From Adhaeribacter radiodurans (GTDB taxonomy: Bacteria > Bacteroidota > Bacteroidia > Cytophagales > Hymenobacteraceae): DNA of 64,000 nucleotides. A model generated the notes under the pieces. The model made no database searches and had not been told where the DNA came from. It worked only from the letters and a program-made list of their open reading frames with translations. The stretch is taken from positions 1,984,001 through 2,048,000 of the forward strand of contig NZ_CP055153.1 in the NCBI RefSeq assembly GCF_014075995.1, in the 5' to 3' direction. The position numbers and the translations under genes are program-made. Of the stretch, positions 17,999 through 25,858 are shown piece after piece; the first letter of the stretch is position 1, and the number at the start of each line of letters is the position of its first letter.

Positions 17999-18906
17999 GT
18001 TTAGAGTTTTGGTTTATTAGGGATTTTACGAATAAATAAGACGGAGAAAGCAATTAAAATAAGCACGAACCAGTGTAGTGCTTTGGTTTCGAATCGAATG
18101 AGCAAAGCTTTGAAGCTGTCCATCCAGGCGTTAGCTCTTTCAATGGCATTTCTCTGCTTAAAGAGTTGTTCATCAAAATAAATATATTCATCCGTGATTT
18201 GGCCATTCCTGGGATTAGTGGCAATATTAGCTTCTATTTTCATTTCTGAACATATACTTCTAAAAGCTTGGGAATCAAATCCGGCATCGGCATTTAAGAA
18301 TAAACCTTTAGTTTCAATACCTGCTTCTTTCAATAAATTACATAATTCTTTAAATACTACTTCAATCTCATACAAGTCATGGTGGGCTCCTGATACTGGT
18401 AAACTACAAGCCAGCATCTGCCCTTTGTTATCAGCTAAAAACAGGCTATTGCAACTATTGGCCGCTTTCCTGTTTTGATAACCAATGCATTCCCCTCCCT
18501 GCTTACAGATAGTCTGACTACCATCTAACTGAACACCTGATAAATCTAGTAAGCAACGCTGGCTTTTTAGTAGGCCAAGCCATACATTCTTAAAACTCCC
18601 ATCATTTACCCACTTTCGAAAATGATGATACACGCCTTGCCAGCTAATGGTTGGGCCAGTAAATATTTCTTTTAGGGGTAACTCTCGCCATTGACAGCCT
18701 GTTTTCAACCGATATAAAATACCTGAAATAATGGCTGCTGGTGCTACTTGTAATTTACTGCCTCTCTTTCCTTGGCTCAAATATGGAACTATCCACCGAT
18801 TTATTTTATCTTCGCTTAATACTGCCATTGAAATAGGAACTTGTGTAAAGTGTCTTTGCAAACTCTTTTACACTCCTATTTCTTTGGTAGTTTTAAAACT
18901 CTAAAC
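17999..18906. mobile_element. Complete IS5-family insertion sequence
   Basis: The element is bounded by a perfect 12-bp terminal inverted repeat, GTTTAGAGTTTT at 17999-18010 and AAAACTCTAAAC at 18895-18906, and contains one intact transposase on the minus strand. AACTT lies directly outside each end (17994-17998 and 18907-18911), which could be the target duplication or could partly belong to the ends. At about 908 bp and with one transposase frame it fits the smaller IS5-group elements. It landed 39 bases downstream of the RES toxin gene stop. Confidence 0.85.
18001..18861 (-). CDS. IS5-family DDE transposase
   Basis: 286 residues. An N-terminal DUF4096-like region (KINRWIVPYLSQGKRGSKLQ, ILYRLKTGCQWRELP, WQGVYHHFRKWVNDG) is followed by a DDE catalytic core: D113 in VQLDGSQT, D192 in FLNADAGFDS and E241 in QRNAIERANAWMDSFKALL, with the family RFE motif. 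Cut-and-paste transposition of the flanking 12-bp inverted repeats is the expected role. The frame is intact with no programmed frameshift visible, so the element may still be active. The true start may be the internal Met at residue 12 (MAVLSEDKINRWIV). The C-terminus is a hydrophobic helix. Confidence 0.92.
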   Translation of the reverse strand: MQRHFTQVPISMAVLSEDKINRWIVPYLSQGKRGSKLQVAPAAIISGILYRLKTGCQWRELPLKEIFTGPTISWQGVYHHFRKWVNDGSFKNVWLGLLKSQRCLLDLSGVQLDGSQTICKQGGECIGYQNRKAANSCNSLFLADNKGQMLACSLPVSGAHHDLYEIEVVFKELCNLLKEAGIETKGLFLNADAGFDSQAFRSICSEMKIEANIATNPRNGQITDEYIYFDEQLFKQRNAIERANAWMDSFKALLIRFETKALHWFVLILIAFSVLFIRKIPNKPKL

Positions 18907-18944
18907 AACTTCAAACTAAGCTGACACTATCCTGTAAAATAAAT

Positions 18945-19409
18945 TCACTTTTTTTGAAACAATCGGTTATCGAAAGGGAATGGCGTTGGTTCTCCCACTA
19001 TGCTTACCTGGTTCATGGATGGATGCTGCGGATTTATCAGGTAATTAAAGTCGCCGGGAACAACTGCCGAGGGAACTTTCAGGATTAAGGATTTGCCAGT
19101 TTTTACAAAATTATCGCCAAATTGTTGGGTAGAAATGGGGTGCGGAAATACGTTCCAATCAGGAGGAAGGCTGTTTCTATCTACTTCGCTAATAAAATCA
19201 TCCGGGATGGCAATACTCACCAGAAAATAATCTTTTGGTAGCATTCCCACCGGAATATGAACGGCTACTTCGGCCATGCTCAATGCCCGCGAATCGGCGG
19301 TATAAACCAGGGCAGTACCTTTACTATTCCAACGACCGCCTGCTTTAAATGCTCCGGTTCCCGACAAGTCGGTGCAGTATAGTTGCTTGCTCAACCGGAA
19401 AACGATCAT
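18945..19409 (-). CDS. RES-domain toxin of an Xre/RES toxin-antitoxin system
   Basis: 154 residues covering a single RES domain: MIVFRLSKQLYCTDLSGTGA, then GGRWNSKGTALVYTADSRAL with the conserved Arg/Glu region (ALSMAEVAVHI), FLVSIAIPDD, LPPDWNVFPHP and a C-terminal GDFNYLINPQHP. The Arg, Tyr and Glu of an ADP-ribosyltransferase-like pocket are present. Known RES toxins degrade NAD+ and arrest growth. Its ATG overlaps the antitoxin stop by 4 bases (ATGA type), the normal antitoxin-first order. The insertion sequence lies immediately downstream. Confidence 0.92.
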   Translation of the reverse strand: MIVFRLSKQLYCTDLSGTGAFKAGGRWNSKGTALVYTADSRALSMAEVAVHIPVGMLPKDYFLVSIAIPDDFISEVDRNSLPPDWNVFPHPISTQQFGDNFVKTGKSLILKVPSAVVPGDFNYLINPQHPSMNQVSIVGEPTPFPFDNRLFQKK

Positions 19410-19912
19410 GCAAATACGCCGAATTCGATTCGGATTAACTCATCTTGCAATAAATGAATGCCAAAGCTGCTATCTAATAAATCTTTAGGCTTTATATTGC
19501 CTAAAGCAACATTACTAGTTGTTAACCAGGTATTAAAATTTTCTTTGTCGCCGAAAACGGTTATTCCTTTTTTAAATAAATGAATTATTTCTAAAATCCG
19601 TTCGGATTGTAGCGGATCGAAGGTGCTTTCTTCCTTTTTATAGCGTTGTAAGGTTTTCTCGGACAAGTGCAGAAACTGCGACCACTCGGCTTGCGAGAAA
19701 GGTACATCGGCCGCAAATTCTTGAAATAAGTTAAAATGCACGCCGGCTCGCACTGCCTGAATCAGGGAAAATATATTTTGCTCTTCTTTTTCCTCTTCGG
19801 AGTGGAATAAACCAGAAACAGGTTCTTCTTTTAATAGAGTAGTAACGTTCGTGGTTCGTTTCTTCCTGCTAACCTGATCAGAAGCTAACTTTTTCTCCCC
19901 GGTAGTTTTCAT
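19406..19912 (-). CDS. Xre/MbcA/ParS-type antitoxin (DUF2384)
   Basis: 168 residues from MKTTGEKKLASDQVSRKKR. After a basic, probably disordered N-terminus there is a helical HTH-like part (FSQAEWSQFLHLSEKTLQRY) and a C-terminal DUF2384 part (ILEIIHLFKKGITVFGDKEN, FNTWLTTSNVALGNIKPKDL, LDSSFGIHLLQDELIRIEFG). That last block is the hallmark of antitoxins that neutralise RES toxins. The frame opens earlier at 20008, but residues before the internal Met are hydrophobic and unlike the family. The protein should also autorepress the operon. It is translationally coupled to the toxin. Confidence 0.9.
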   Translation of the reverse strand: MKTTGEKKLASDQVSRKKRTTNVTTLLKEEPVSGLFHSEEEKEEQNIFSLIQAVRAGVHFNLFQEFAADVPFSQAEWSQFLHLSEKTLQRYKKEESTFDPLQSERILEIIHLFKKGITVFGDKENFNTWLTTSNVALGNIKPKDLLDSSFGIHLLQDELIRIEFGVFA

Positions 19913-20246
19913 TATTATTTTGCTTTTTGTAAATATAAAGAATATTGTCTTTATAGTAACGACAAATGTCTGAATAAAGTTTATGCAGGAAAATTCTGCT
20001 TCTGACAAATGGGTTTTATTTAAATTTAAAAGCTGAATTACTTATATTAATAATATTGCTTATATAACTGAGCAATTACTTTTTGCTAGAAGTAAGGAAT
20101 AGTTGTTTTCGCTTGCAATCCTTCAGGGCTTATAGAAATTTACTATTTAACTATTATACCGGAGCGAAATGCCGTTTTAAGAGTAGGTTTTTCAGCTTTA
20201 TCTTATATAAATTCGTTAAGGATTTTATCAATAAATTTTAACTTAC

Positions 20247-20594
20247 ATGCAATTACAAGGCACCTGGACGAAGGATAGTGAAGGATACATGGACTTTAGT
20301 TCCTCTCAACTGCAACGCTTATACGAAAGTATTACGGATGCTTACCACGACGTATATAACCGGTACCTGGAGGAGTTGGATGACGAGGAAGATGCCCACT
20401 ACCAGGCTGTAGCCGAAGGATACGAAATGGTGAACGATTATAAAGCTATTAACGATCAGGAAGAATTTGCTACTACTTATTATACTCCTGCCTATGTGCT
20501 CGATATTTGGTATGAGATAGATCCAGATACGCAGAAAAGAATGTATGATCAGGGCTTTATCCGGGTAAGCAGTAAAACTAGCGAAACAGCTTAA
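20247..20594 (+). CDS. Acidic hypothetical protein
   Basis: 115 residues, not recognised. It is strongly acidic and rich in Tyr, Asp and Glu (YLEELDDEEDAHYQAVAEGY, YTPAYVLDIWYEIDPDTQKR), with no signal peptide or membrane segment, and is probably a small helical cytoplasmic protein. A perfect rho-independent terminator follows 10 bases after the stop, and codon use fits the genome, so it is very likely a real gene. It is divergently oriented from the toxin-antitoxin operon. A link to the toxin-antitoxin pair cannot be shown. Confidence 0.7.
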   Translation: MQLQGTWTKDSEGYMDFSSSQLQRLYESITDAYHDVYNRYLEELDDEEDAHYQAVAEGYEMVNDYKAINDQEEFATTYYTPAYVLDIWYEIDPDTQKRMYDQGFIRVSSKTSETA

Positions 20595-20604
20595 AATAAA
20601 ACAA

Positions 20605-20633
20605 AAAAGGAGCAGCCTTACGCTGCTCCTTTT
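20605..20633. terminator. Strong rho-independent terminator, usable in both directions
   Basis: AAAAGGAGCAGC (20605-20616) pairs perfectly with GCTGCTCCTTTT (20622-20633) around the loop CTTAC. The T-run serves the plus-strand acidic gene; read on the other strand a T-rich run also follows, so it can end the convergent SDR transcript. Confidence 0.9.
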
Positions 20634-20763
20634 ATTACAATTAAAATTAAATATAAGGAATAATTACTCTGGCGAAAGTGGTTTTAATTATAACTGACAG
20701 TTAATTTCTGGATACCAATAATGGATAGGTCAAGAAACGAGCAACTTATTAAGAACAATCACA

Positions 20764-21771
20764 TTAAGGTTGTCCGCCGCCACCGGTGGCACCGTAAATT
20801 TGCCCAGTGGCGTAACTAGCATCGCTGGCAGCTAATTGCACGTAAATAGAAGCCAATTCCACCGGCTGACCAGGTCGGCCCATAGGTGTGTCACCACCGA
20901 ATTTTTTTAATTTTTCCTGCGTCGCACCGCCGCTTACCTGCAATGGTGTCCAGATGGGGCCGGGGGCTACTCCGTTTACCCGAATACCTTTGGGGGCGAG
21001 TTGTTTGGCCAGCGACCGCACGTAATTAGTGGTAGCAGCTTTAGTTTGCGCGTAGTCGTATAATTCCGGCGAAGGATCGGTGGCTTGCTCGGAGGTGGTT
21101 CCAATTATAACGGAACCGGGCTGTAAGTGCGGCAGAGCAGCTTTAATAATCCAAAAAGGAGCGTATATATTGGTCTTCATGGTAGCATCAAAATCTTCCG
21201 AAGAAACCTCCAGAATGGATGCCCGGGTTTGTTGCCGTGCCGCGTTGCTTACTAAAATATCCAGTCCGCCTAATCCTTTTACGGCTTCAGTTACCATTTT
21301 CTGGCAGAAAGCCTCGTCACGCAAATCGCCCGGAATGGCAATGGCTTTCCGGCCTTCAGCTTTAATTAATTCAATTACTTCCTTGGCATCTGGTTCTTCG
21401 GAGGGATAATAGTTAATGGCCACATCGGCACCTTCGCGGGCATAGGCAATAGCAGCGGCCCGGCCTATACCCGAGTCGCCGCCGGTAATTAATGCTTTCC
21501 GGCCTTTTAAGCGACCGGAGCCTTTATAACTTTTCTCCCCGTGATCTGGCTTGGGATCCATTTTGCTGGCTAATCCCGGCCAGGGTTGTGACTGTCCATT
21601 AAATGGTGGTTTGGGATATTTACTATTAGGATTTTCGAGGGGTTCGGCGGTAGAATTTACGGGATTTGGTTCCCCGCTAACGGATAATACCGGACTTATA
21701 GCGGCGGTAGCAAACCCCGCTCCTAAACCGCTAATGGCTTTTCGCCGGCTCATTTTAACTGCTTCTTTCAT
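20764..21771 (-). CDS. Short-chain dehydrogenase/reductase with twin-arginine leader (YghA-like)
   Basis: 335 residues. The N-terminus has a Tat signal (MSRRKAISGLGAGFATAAIS) followed by a proline-rich linker with NSKYPKPPFNGQSQPWPGLA. The rest is a classical SDR: the NAD(P) motif TGGDSGIGRAAA (~100), DILVSNAA, and a catalytic Tyr/Lys pair in YDYAQTKAAT, ending ASDASYATGQIYGATGGGGQ. This long-linker SDR type corresponds to YghA/general stress protein 39-like oxidoreductases. Export of a folded NAD(P)-dependent enzyme is unusual, because the cofactor is cytoplasmic, although Tat could carry it preloaded. The gene is monocistronic. Confidence 0.88.
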   Translation of the reverse strand: MKEAVKMSRRKAISGLGAGFATAAISPVLSVSGEPNPVNSTAEPLENPNSKYPKPPFNGQSQPWPGLASKMDPKPDHGEKSYKGSGRLKGRKALITGGDSGIGRAAAIAYAREGADVAINYYPSEEPDAKEVIELIKAEGRKAIAIPGDLRDEAFCQKMVTEAVKGLGGLDILVSNAARQQTRASILEVSSEDFDATMKTNIYAPFWIIKAALPHLQPGSVIIGTTSEQATDPSPELYDYAQTKAATTNYVRSLAKQLAPKGIRVNGVAPGPIWTPLQVSGGATQEKLKKFGGDTPMGRPGQPVELASIYVQLAASDASYATGQIYGATGGGGQP

Positions 21772-22125
21772 AGTTTAGTAAATTTTCGGATATTTTAAGG
21801 TTAAACTAATGAGCAAGCAGAATGTTTCTGAAAAATAGGAATTTACCTGGCTTTGCCTAAGAAAGTATTTTGGAATTACTAAACTAAAAATTTCTTTTAA
21901 CCGCCGTTATATATAGCAAAAACGCCTATCTCCAATTTATTCGGAATAGGATTGTTTCTATTAAATTCTTAAAAAGAAAAGTGTTATAAAGTAAGCCAGG
22001 TTTTAAAGTTTTACTTCTTTTTTGATAAAAAAAATTACTATTTAAATGTTAATATAAGCTTAGTATATTATTTTTAATCAGGTGTTTAACTTACAAAAGT
22101 CTACTATCTTGATACTTGTATCTCT
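21772..22125. other. Intergenic region between two minus-strand genes
   Basis: About 350 bases. It holds the promoter of the SDR gene and the tail of the rluF gene. At 22098-22130 it contains one copy of the TCTTGATACTTGT repeat described separately. Nothing else was recognised. Confidence 0.4.
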
Positions 22126-22130
22126 TTATT
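22098..22130. repeat. Copy 1 of the TCTTGATACTTGT intergenic motif
   Basis: A short stretch containing ATCTTGATACTTGTATCTCT is shared with 47331-47370 and, in more diverged form, with 58770-58810. Each copy follows a GTCTA-like start. All three lie between genes; no function is known to me. Confidence 0.5.
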
Positions 22131-22827
22131 TAGTTTGATTTAAATCCTGGATTTCCGGCGGACTCAAAAAGCGCCATTCTCCGGGTTTTAGTTGGCCCAA
22201 ATGAATATTTATCATTCGTACCCGGACGAGTTGCTGTACCTCGTAATGAAGTTTGTAACACATCCGCCGGATTTGGCGGTTAAGGCCTTGGGTAAGGATA
22301 ATAGAAAAAGTATTATCATCTATGGGTTGTACTCGGGCAGGACGGGTCTTTTTACCCATAATAGTTATTCCTGCCGTTAATTGTTCGAGAGCCGCGGAGG
22401 TTAGCGGTTTGTTAACAGTTACCCGATATTCTTTTTCCTGGTGGCTCTCGGCATGAATAATTCTGTCGTAAATCTTTCCGTTGTTGGTCAACAGCATTAA
22501 TCCTTCCGACTCTTTATCTAAGCGCCCTACGGGAAACACCCGTTGCTCGAATGGTAAAGCGGCCCCTAAATTATTCTGAATAGCTGGGTTCAACGTAGAT
22601 TCAATGCCCCGGGGTTTGTAATAGGCCAGGTAGAGGTAGGCTGTGGGTTGTTTTAATACTTGCTCTTCAAAGGTAACTTCATCTTCGGGCAGCAAAGCTT
22701 GTTGCAACGCGCCTTTTTTCCCGTTCACCTGCACCCGACCCGACAGAATGTAGTCTAATGCTTGCTGGTTAGAAATTCTTAGTTTCTGAACGATAAAATG
22801 TTTGAGCGAAGCCGTAAGATTTTTCAT
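22126..22827 (-). CDS. rluF: rRNA pseudouridine synthase of the RluF type
   Basis: 233 residues. The N-terminal S4 RNA-binding domain (about 1-60: ISNQQALDYILSGRVQVNGK) is followed by the RsuA-family catalytic domain, with the catalytic motif VGRLDKESEGLMLLTNNG (the Asp is the nucleophile), EKEYRVTV, and LTQGLNRQIRRMCYKL. RluF modifies uridines 2604/2605 of 23S rRNA in E. coli; the length and the RQIRRMC motif fit RluF rather than RsuA or RluB. It is cytoplasmic and monocistronic. Upstream on the same strand lies a palindromic repeat element. Confidence 0.9.
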   Translation of the reverse strand: MKNLTASLKHFIVQKLRISNQQALDYILSGRVQVNGKKGALQQALLPEDEVTFEEQVLKQPTAYLYLAYYKPRGIESTLNPAIQNNLGAALPFEQRVFPVGRLDKESEGLMLLTNNGKIYDRIIHAESHQEKEYRVTVNKPLTSAALEQLTAGITIMGKKTRPARVQPIDDNTFSIILTQGLNRQIRRMCYKLHYEVQQLVRVRMINIHLGQLKPGEWRFLSPPEIQDLNQTK

Positions 22828-22918
22828 TCTTAAAATAGAAAATGATTATGGAAAAAGTTATATCATTTTCTCTCGCCAAAGTTACTTCTAATAACTTAAT
22901 AAGTAGCATTGGTTATAT

Positions 22919-23059
22919 CGCGAGCACGCCTCGCTCGTGATGACTATCGTCCGGCCTCTGGCCGGTAGGAATTTGTTGCAGATTCTCTTTAATTGCTGTT
23001 TATCGGTTTGCCCGGCCAGAGGCCTACCAAATAGTTAAACACGAGGGTGGACGCTCGCG
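22919..23059. repeat. Family A palindromic element, full copy 1 (141 bp)
   Basis: The left arm starts CGCGAGCACGCCTCGCTCGT and contains the hairpin CCGGCC-TCT-GGCCGG. The right arm carries CCGGCCAGAGGCC and ends GACGCTCGCG, so the two arms are inverted copies of each other. It has the same length and layout as 41631-41771 and is inverted relative to 53465-53606. It occupies most of the gap between rluF and the response regulator. Confidence 0.85.
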
Positions 23060-23123
23060 CCAACTTTTCGACTAGGAGAGGGGGGCTTTACCCCGGATAG
23101 GTACCCTCATTACCCAATCTGTT

Positions 23124-23765
23124 TTATGCAAAATGTTCTAAGGCGAAGCGGAGCAGGGAATTTTTACCTGTTAAATTTAATTTTTTAGAAATATTCATGC
23201 GGTGGTTAAAAACAGTTTTTTCGCTGATAAATAACTCGTCGGCAATTTCTTTACTGGTTTTATATTGGGCGATTAATTGGGTAATTTGTCTTTCGGCAGG
23301 AGTGAGCAATTCCATGGCCTCCTGAGTTTTTTGCTTCTGAACGTTTTGTGGTTTCCGGAGCAAAAAAGCCGACATTTCCGGGCTAATGTACGGATTGCCC
23401 TCTGCCACAATCCGGATGGCGTGCATAATATCCGTTACGGCATTTTCTTTTAGCACGTAGCCGCAAATACCTAATTCTAAAGCTTTCAGCAACGGCGCTT
23501 TTTCTTTGTGCATGGTGAGCAGGATGATGGGTAATTTAGGGTTTTGTTCGAGCATTTTCTCGGCGGCTTCTAAACCATTCATCCGGGGCATGTCAATGTC
23601 CAGCACTACCACGTCGGGCCGGTTTGTTTGCACGGCGTGCAGTGCTTCCAGACCATTATGTGCTTGCGCTACTACATTAAAATCATCTTCCATTTCCAAA
23701 CCTTCCCGCAATCCTTTCAAAAAAATGGGATGATCATCGGCAATAATTAAGTTAAGCTTTTTCAT
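23124..23765 (-). CDS. NarL/LuxR-type response regulator
   Basis: 213 residues. The receiver domain (1-~120) has the acidic pocket IIADDHP, phospho-acceptor D56 in VVLDIDMPRMNG, the switch Thr in LLTMHKEK and the conserved Lys in GYVLKENAV. A LuxR-type HTH fills 145-213 (LTPAERQITQLIAQYKTSKE, then LFISEKTVFNHRMNISKKL). Phosphorylation should drive dimerisation and binding to a palindromic site. It overlaps the sensor kinase gene upstream by 4 bases. The pair's own promoter carries the GGTAGTACTACC module also found before three other units in this window, making this protein the best local candidate to bind it (inference). Confidence 0.93.
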   Translation of the reverse strand: MKKLNLIIADDHPIFLKGLREGLEMEDDFNVVAQAHNGLEALHAVQTNRPDVVVLDIDMPRMNGLEAAEKMLEQNPKLPIILLTMHKEKAPLLKALELGICGYVLKENAVTDIMHAIRIVAEGNPYISPEMSAFLLRKPQNVQKQKTQEAMELLTPAERQITQLIAQYKTSKEIADELFISEKTVFNHRMNISKKLNLTGKNSLLRFALEHFA

Positions 23766-24769
23766 GGGTGTTTGGCAATTGGTTGGATAGGTATCGTTAA
23801 ATGAATAGTAGTAACTTCCGGGGCAGAAAAAGTAAATGAAATGCTTCCGCTTACAATTTTAAGCTGTTCTTGCAGGCGTAAAAGATTAAAATCGGTATTG
23901 CTGTTAGTTTTCAAAAACGAGCAAAAAGAAGCATGGCCGGTTACCTGAATATGCCACTCAATTGTATCCGGATTAGGTTGTACTACAAAATTTACCACTG
24001 TAGCGGCAGCTTGTTTTTGTACTACCTCCAGGCATTGCTGAAGCACCCGGTAAACATAAATTTCGTGGTCTTTTAAAAACAAGTTTTCTATTTTGGGTAA
24101 CTCTAAAGTTAAATGCCAGGAAGCCGCCTCCGCTATGTCCTCCGTTAAACTCCGAATAGCATGCGTCAGGCCAAACAAGTTTAATTCATAAGGCCTTAAA
24201 CCATACGATATTTCCCTTATTTTTTGAAGCGTGTCGGTTACCATTTCAGCTAAGGTATTTATTTGCTCAATGGTTTCGGTAGATTCGGGTAAATTATTTT
24301 TTAATCTTAAAATATGATTCTTCATCAGAATCACACTTTGCCCTAAAGTATCGTGCAGTTCATTGGCCAGATTATGGCGTTCCTGCTCCTGGGCTTGTAA
24401 AAGGTCCTGCGAAAAAGTGTTTTCAGGTAATTCATTACTCGAACCAAGTGTTTTTTCAGCGCTGAAACTACAGGAAATACATAATTCACCTTTATCTGTT
24501 AAGGATTCTACGGGTGAAACAGACCGTACTCGCCCAAATTGTTTAAACAAAGAATCGGGCTTGCTTACCCAGGTATAACCAGAATAATACTGTACCGGAA
24601 GACTATGTTTACTACTTATTAGTAAATTCTGGAGGACAGGTTGAGCGTTCGAACTTGACTCTCCCGTTTGGAAAGAGGTGTTTGGTACTGATTTGGTCTG
24701 GACACGGCTTTCCCGAACCGGAGTTACCGGTAACCAATAAGTAGAAGATTTTTTTGCGGGCGCGGCCAT
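23762..24769 (-). CDS. Soluble HPK7-type sensor histidine kinase with degenerate ATP-binding domain
   Basis: 335 residues. The N-terminal ~120 residues are low-complexity with no transmembrane helix or recognisable sensor. The HisKA_3 dimerisation helix is intact, with QEQERHNLANELHDTLGQS (phospho-acceptor His near residue 139), and the second helix ends ISYGLRPYELNLFGL. The catalytic domain looks broken: where the family has an Asn-containing N-box it has YRVLQQCLEVVQKQA, and instead of DxGxG and GxGL there are VTGHASF and FNLLRL. It may have lost autokinase activity and act as a phosphatase, an adaptor or a partner of another kinase. It is the first gene of the two-gene operon under regulon site 1. 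Confidence 0.85.
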   Translation of the reverse strand: MAAPAKKSSTYWLPVTPVRESRVQTKSVPNTSFQTGESSSNAQPVLQNLLISSKHSLPVQYYSGYTWVSKPDSLFKQFGRVRSVSPVESLTDKGELCISCSFSAEKTLGSSNELPENTFSQDLLQAQEQERHNLANELHDTLGQSVILMKNHILRLKNNLPESTETIEQINTLAEMVTDTLQKIREISYGLRPYELNLFGLTHAIRSLTEDIAEAASWHLTLELPKIENLFLKDHEIYVYRVLQQCLEVVQKQAAATVVNFVVQPNPDTIEWHIQVTGHASFCSFLKTNSNTDFNLLRLQEQLKIVSGSISFTFSAPEVTTIHLTIPIQPIAKHP

Positions 24770-24869
24770 TTTATATAATCAAAGCTCCTTGCTTCCTTTT
24801 TAAAGGGCCAAGGAGGGTTTTGTAAGAGTTTTATTTACGTAATTTTATTCTTCCGGTATTCGGGTTTAA

Positions 24870-24940
24870 CAAATCTACCCAGGCTAACGCAGGAAGAAAA
24901 TAGGTATTGGCACTCATATTTATAGGTAGTACTACCTATA
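24870..24940 (-). promoter_or_regulatory. Regulon site 1: palindrome plus promoter of the two-component operon
   Basis: On the minus strand a 20-base perfect palindrome, TATAGGTAGTACTACCTATA (24921-24940), is followed by the conserved ATGAG and CCTAT blocks and then TAGATTTG (24870-24877), matching the Bacteroidota -7 box TAnnTTTG. The palindrome centre is 53.5 bases from the box. The box lies about 100 bases upstream of the kinase ATG at 24769. The rest of this 337-base gap holds nothing else. Confidence 0.75.
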
Positions 24941-25106
24941 TCAGCACTGCTGTTATTAGATTAAATGTTGTCTAAATGCCACTAAGCTTTTGGCAGTAGT
25001 TGGCTTTTGAAAGGTGCTTGTCTTCTGCGACAAGACGAAAAGAGAAAAAAAAATCTTATTCGAATACTGGCTCCTGCTATTCCAAATAGCAACTGTTGCC
25101 ATTTAT

Positions 25107-25556
25107 TCACAGCATTCTCTTTTCAATTTCGTTTTTTAAGAGCAATGGGTTTCTTGTACCTATTCTAATTATTTGGTCGGAATCGTTAAATTTCAATTCC
25201 ACTCCGTCCGTGCCGCTCATATTATACAAAGTTCCATTCGGAATAAGTCGAATGCCCCAACCGTAGTACCAAGGTGATTGAACTATATCTACAGCCATTA
25301 TTCTCTTTAATTTTATTTTCTTTTTAATAAGACCAATGCCAAATGAGACTACAATTAAGTCCGAAGTTATTGTGGTTGTCAGGCCGAAAAAGAGCAAACA
25401 TACCAGAACAAGTATCAAGGTAATTATTGTGTAACTATTTATATCCATTGGTCTGTCTCCCATATTATTTAGGTACAAATAAGTTAGCAGAAGTTGAATA
25501 GGCACCACAAAAACAAAAATTAACCAGCCGATTGTAAATTCTTTATAATCTTTCAT
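25107..25556 (-). CDS. Two-helix membrane protein with a PH-like cytoplasmic part
   Basis: 149 residues. Two transmembrane helices occupy about 10-32 (WLIFVFVVPIQLLLTYLYL) and 42-64 (TIITLILVLVCLLFFGL). The remaining soluble part (SFGIGLIKKKIKLKRIMAVD, WYYGWGIRLIPNGTLYNMSG, VELKFNDSDQIIRIGTRNP) has the strand pattern of bacterial PH-like (bPH2) domains, often found in small envelope proteins. It has no known catalytic role. It is 302 bases downstream of the CsgG-like gene on the same strand, with a hairpin in between, so it probably has its own promoter. The family assignment is tentative. Confidence 0.6.
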   Translation of the reverse strand: MKDYKEFTIGWLIFVFVVPIQLLLTYLYLNNMGDRPMDINSYTIITLILVLVCLLFFGLTTTITSDLIVVSFGIGLIKKKIKLKRIMAVDIVQSPWYYGWGIRLIPNGTLYNMSGTDGVELKFNDSDQIIRIGTRNPLLLKNEIEKRML

Positions 25557-25721
25557 TTGTCTGTTTGTTGAATCCTTGCTAATTAATAAATCTACACAAC
25601 GGTGCGATTTCGATGATTACTCTTTTGCGATTAGTTTCCGGATGAAGGTTGAGGTTAACACTTTTTAGTAAATTTATTTACTGGAATTTCATTAACCAGT
25701 TATTGATTCAACTATAGACCA

Positions 25722-25752
25722 AAACTCACCAAGCCTGCTGGCCGGTGAGTTT
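25722..25752 (-). terminator. Hairpin downstream of the CsgG-like gene
   Basis: AAACTCACC (25722-25730) pairs perfectly with GGTGAGTTT (25744-25752), and GCC/GGC pairs extend inside the loop. On the minus strand TTTTGG follows. It lies about 107 bases after the stop at 25859 and is the likely end of that transcript. Otherwise the 25557-25858 gap shows nothing. Confidence 0.55.
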
Positions 25753-25858
25753 GCGGTTGGGTTTATTGGATTGGATTAATTGGTAAACGTACAGAAAAGT
25801 TGGTATAAAAAAGTAAATACGAAGCTTATGTTTCTCAGGTATTTACTTGCATTCAGAG

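Noticed and set aside
22919-23059. CRISPR-like or tRNA-like reading of the paired hairpins
   Set aside because: There is no regular repeat-spacer spacing and no cloverleaf; the two arms are inverted copies, not direct repeats.
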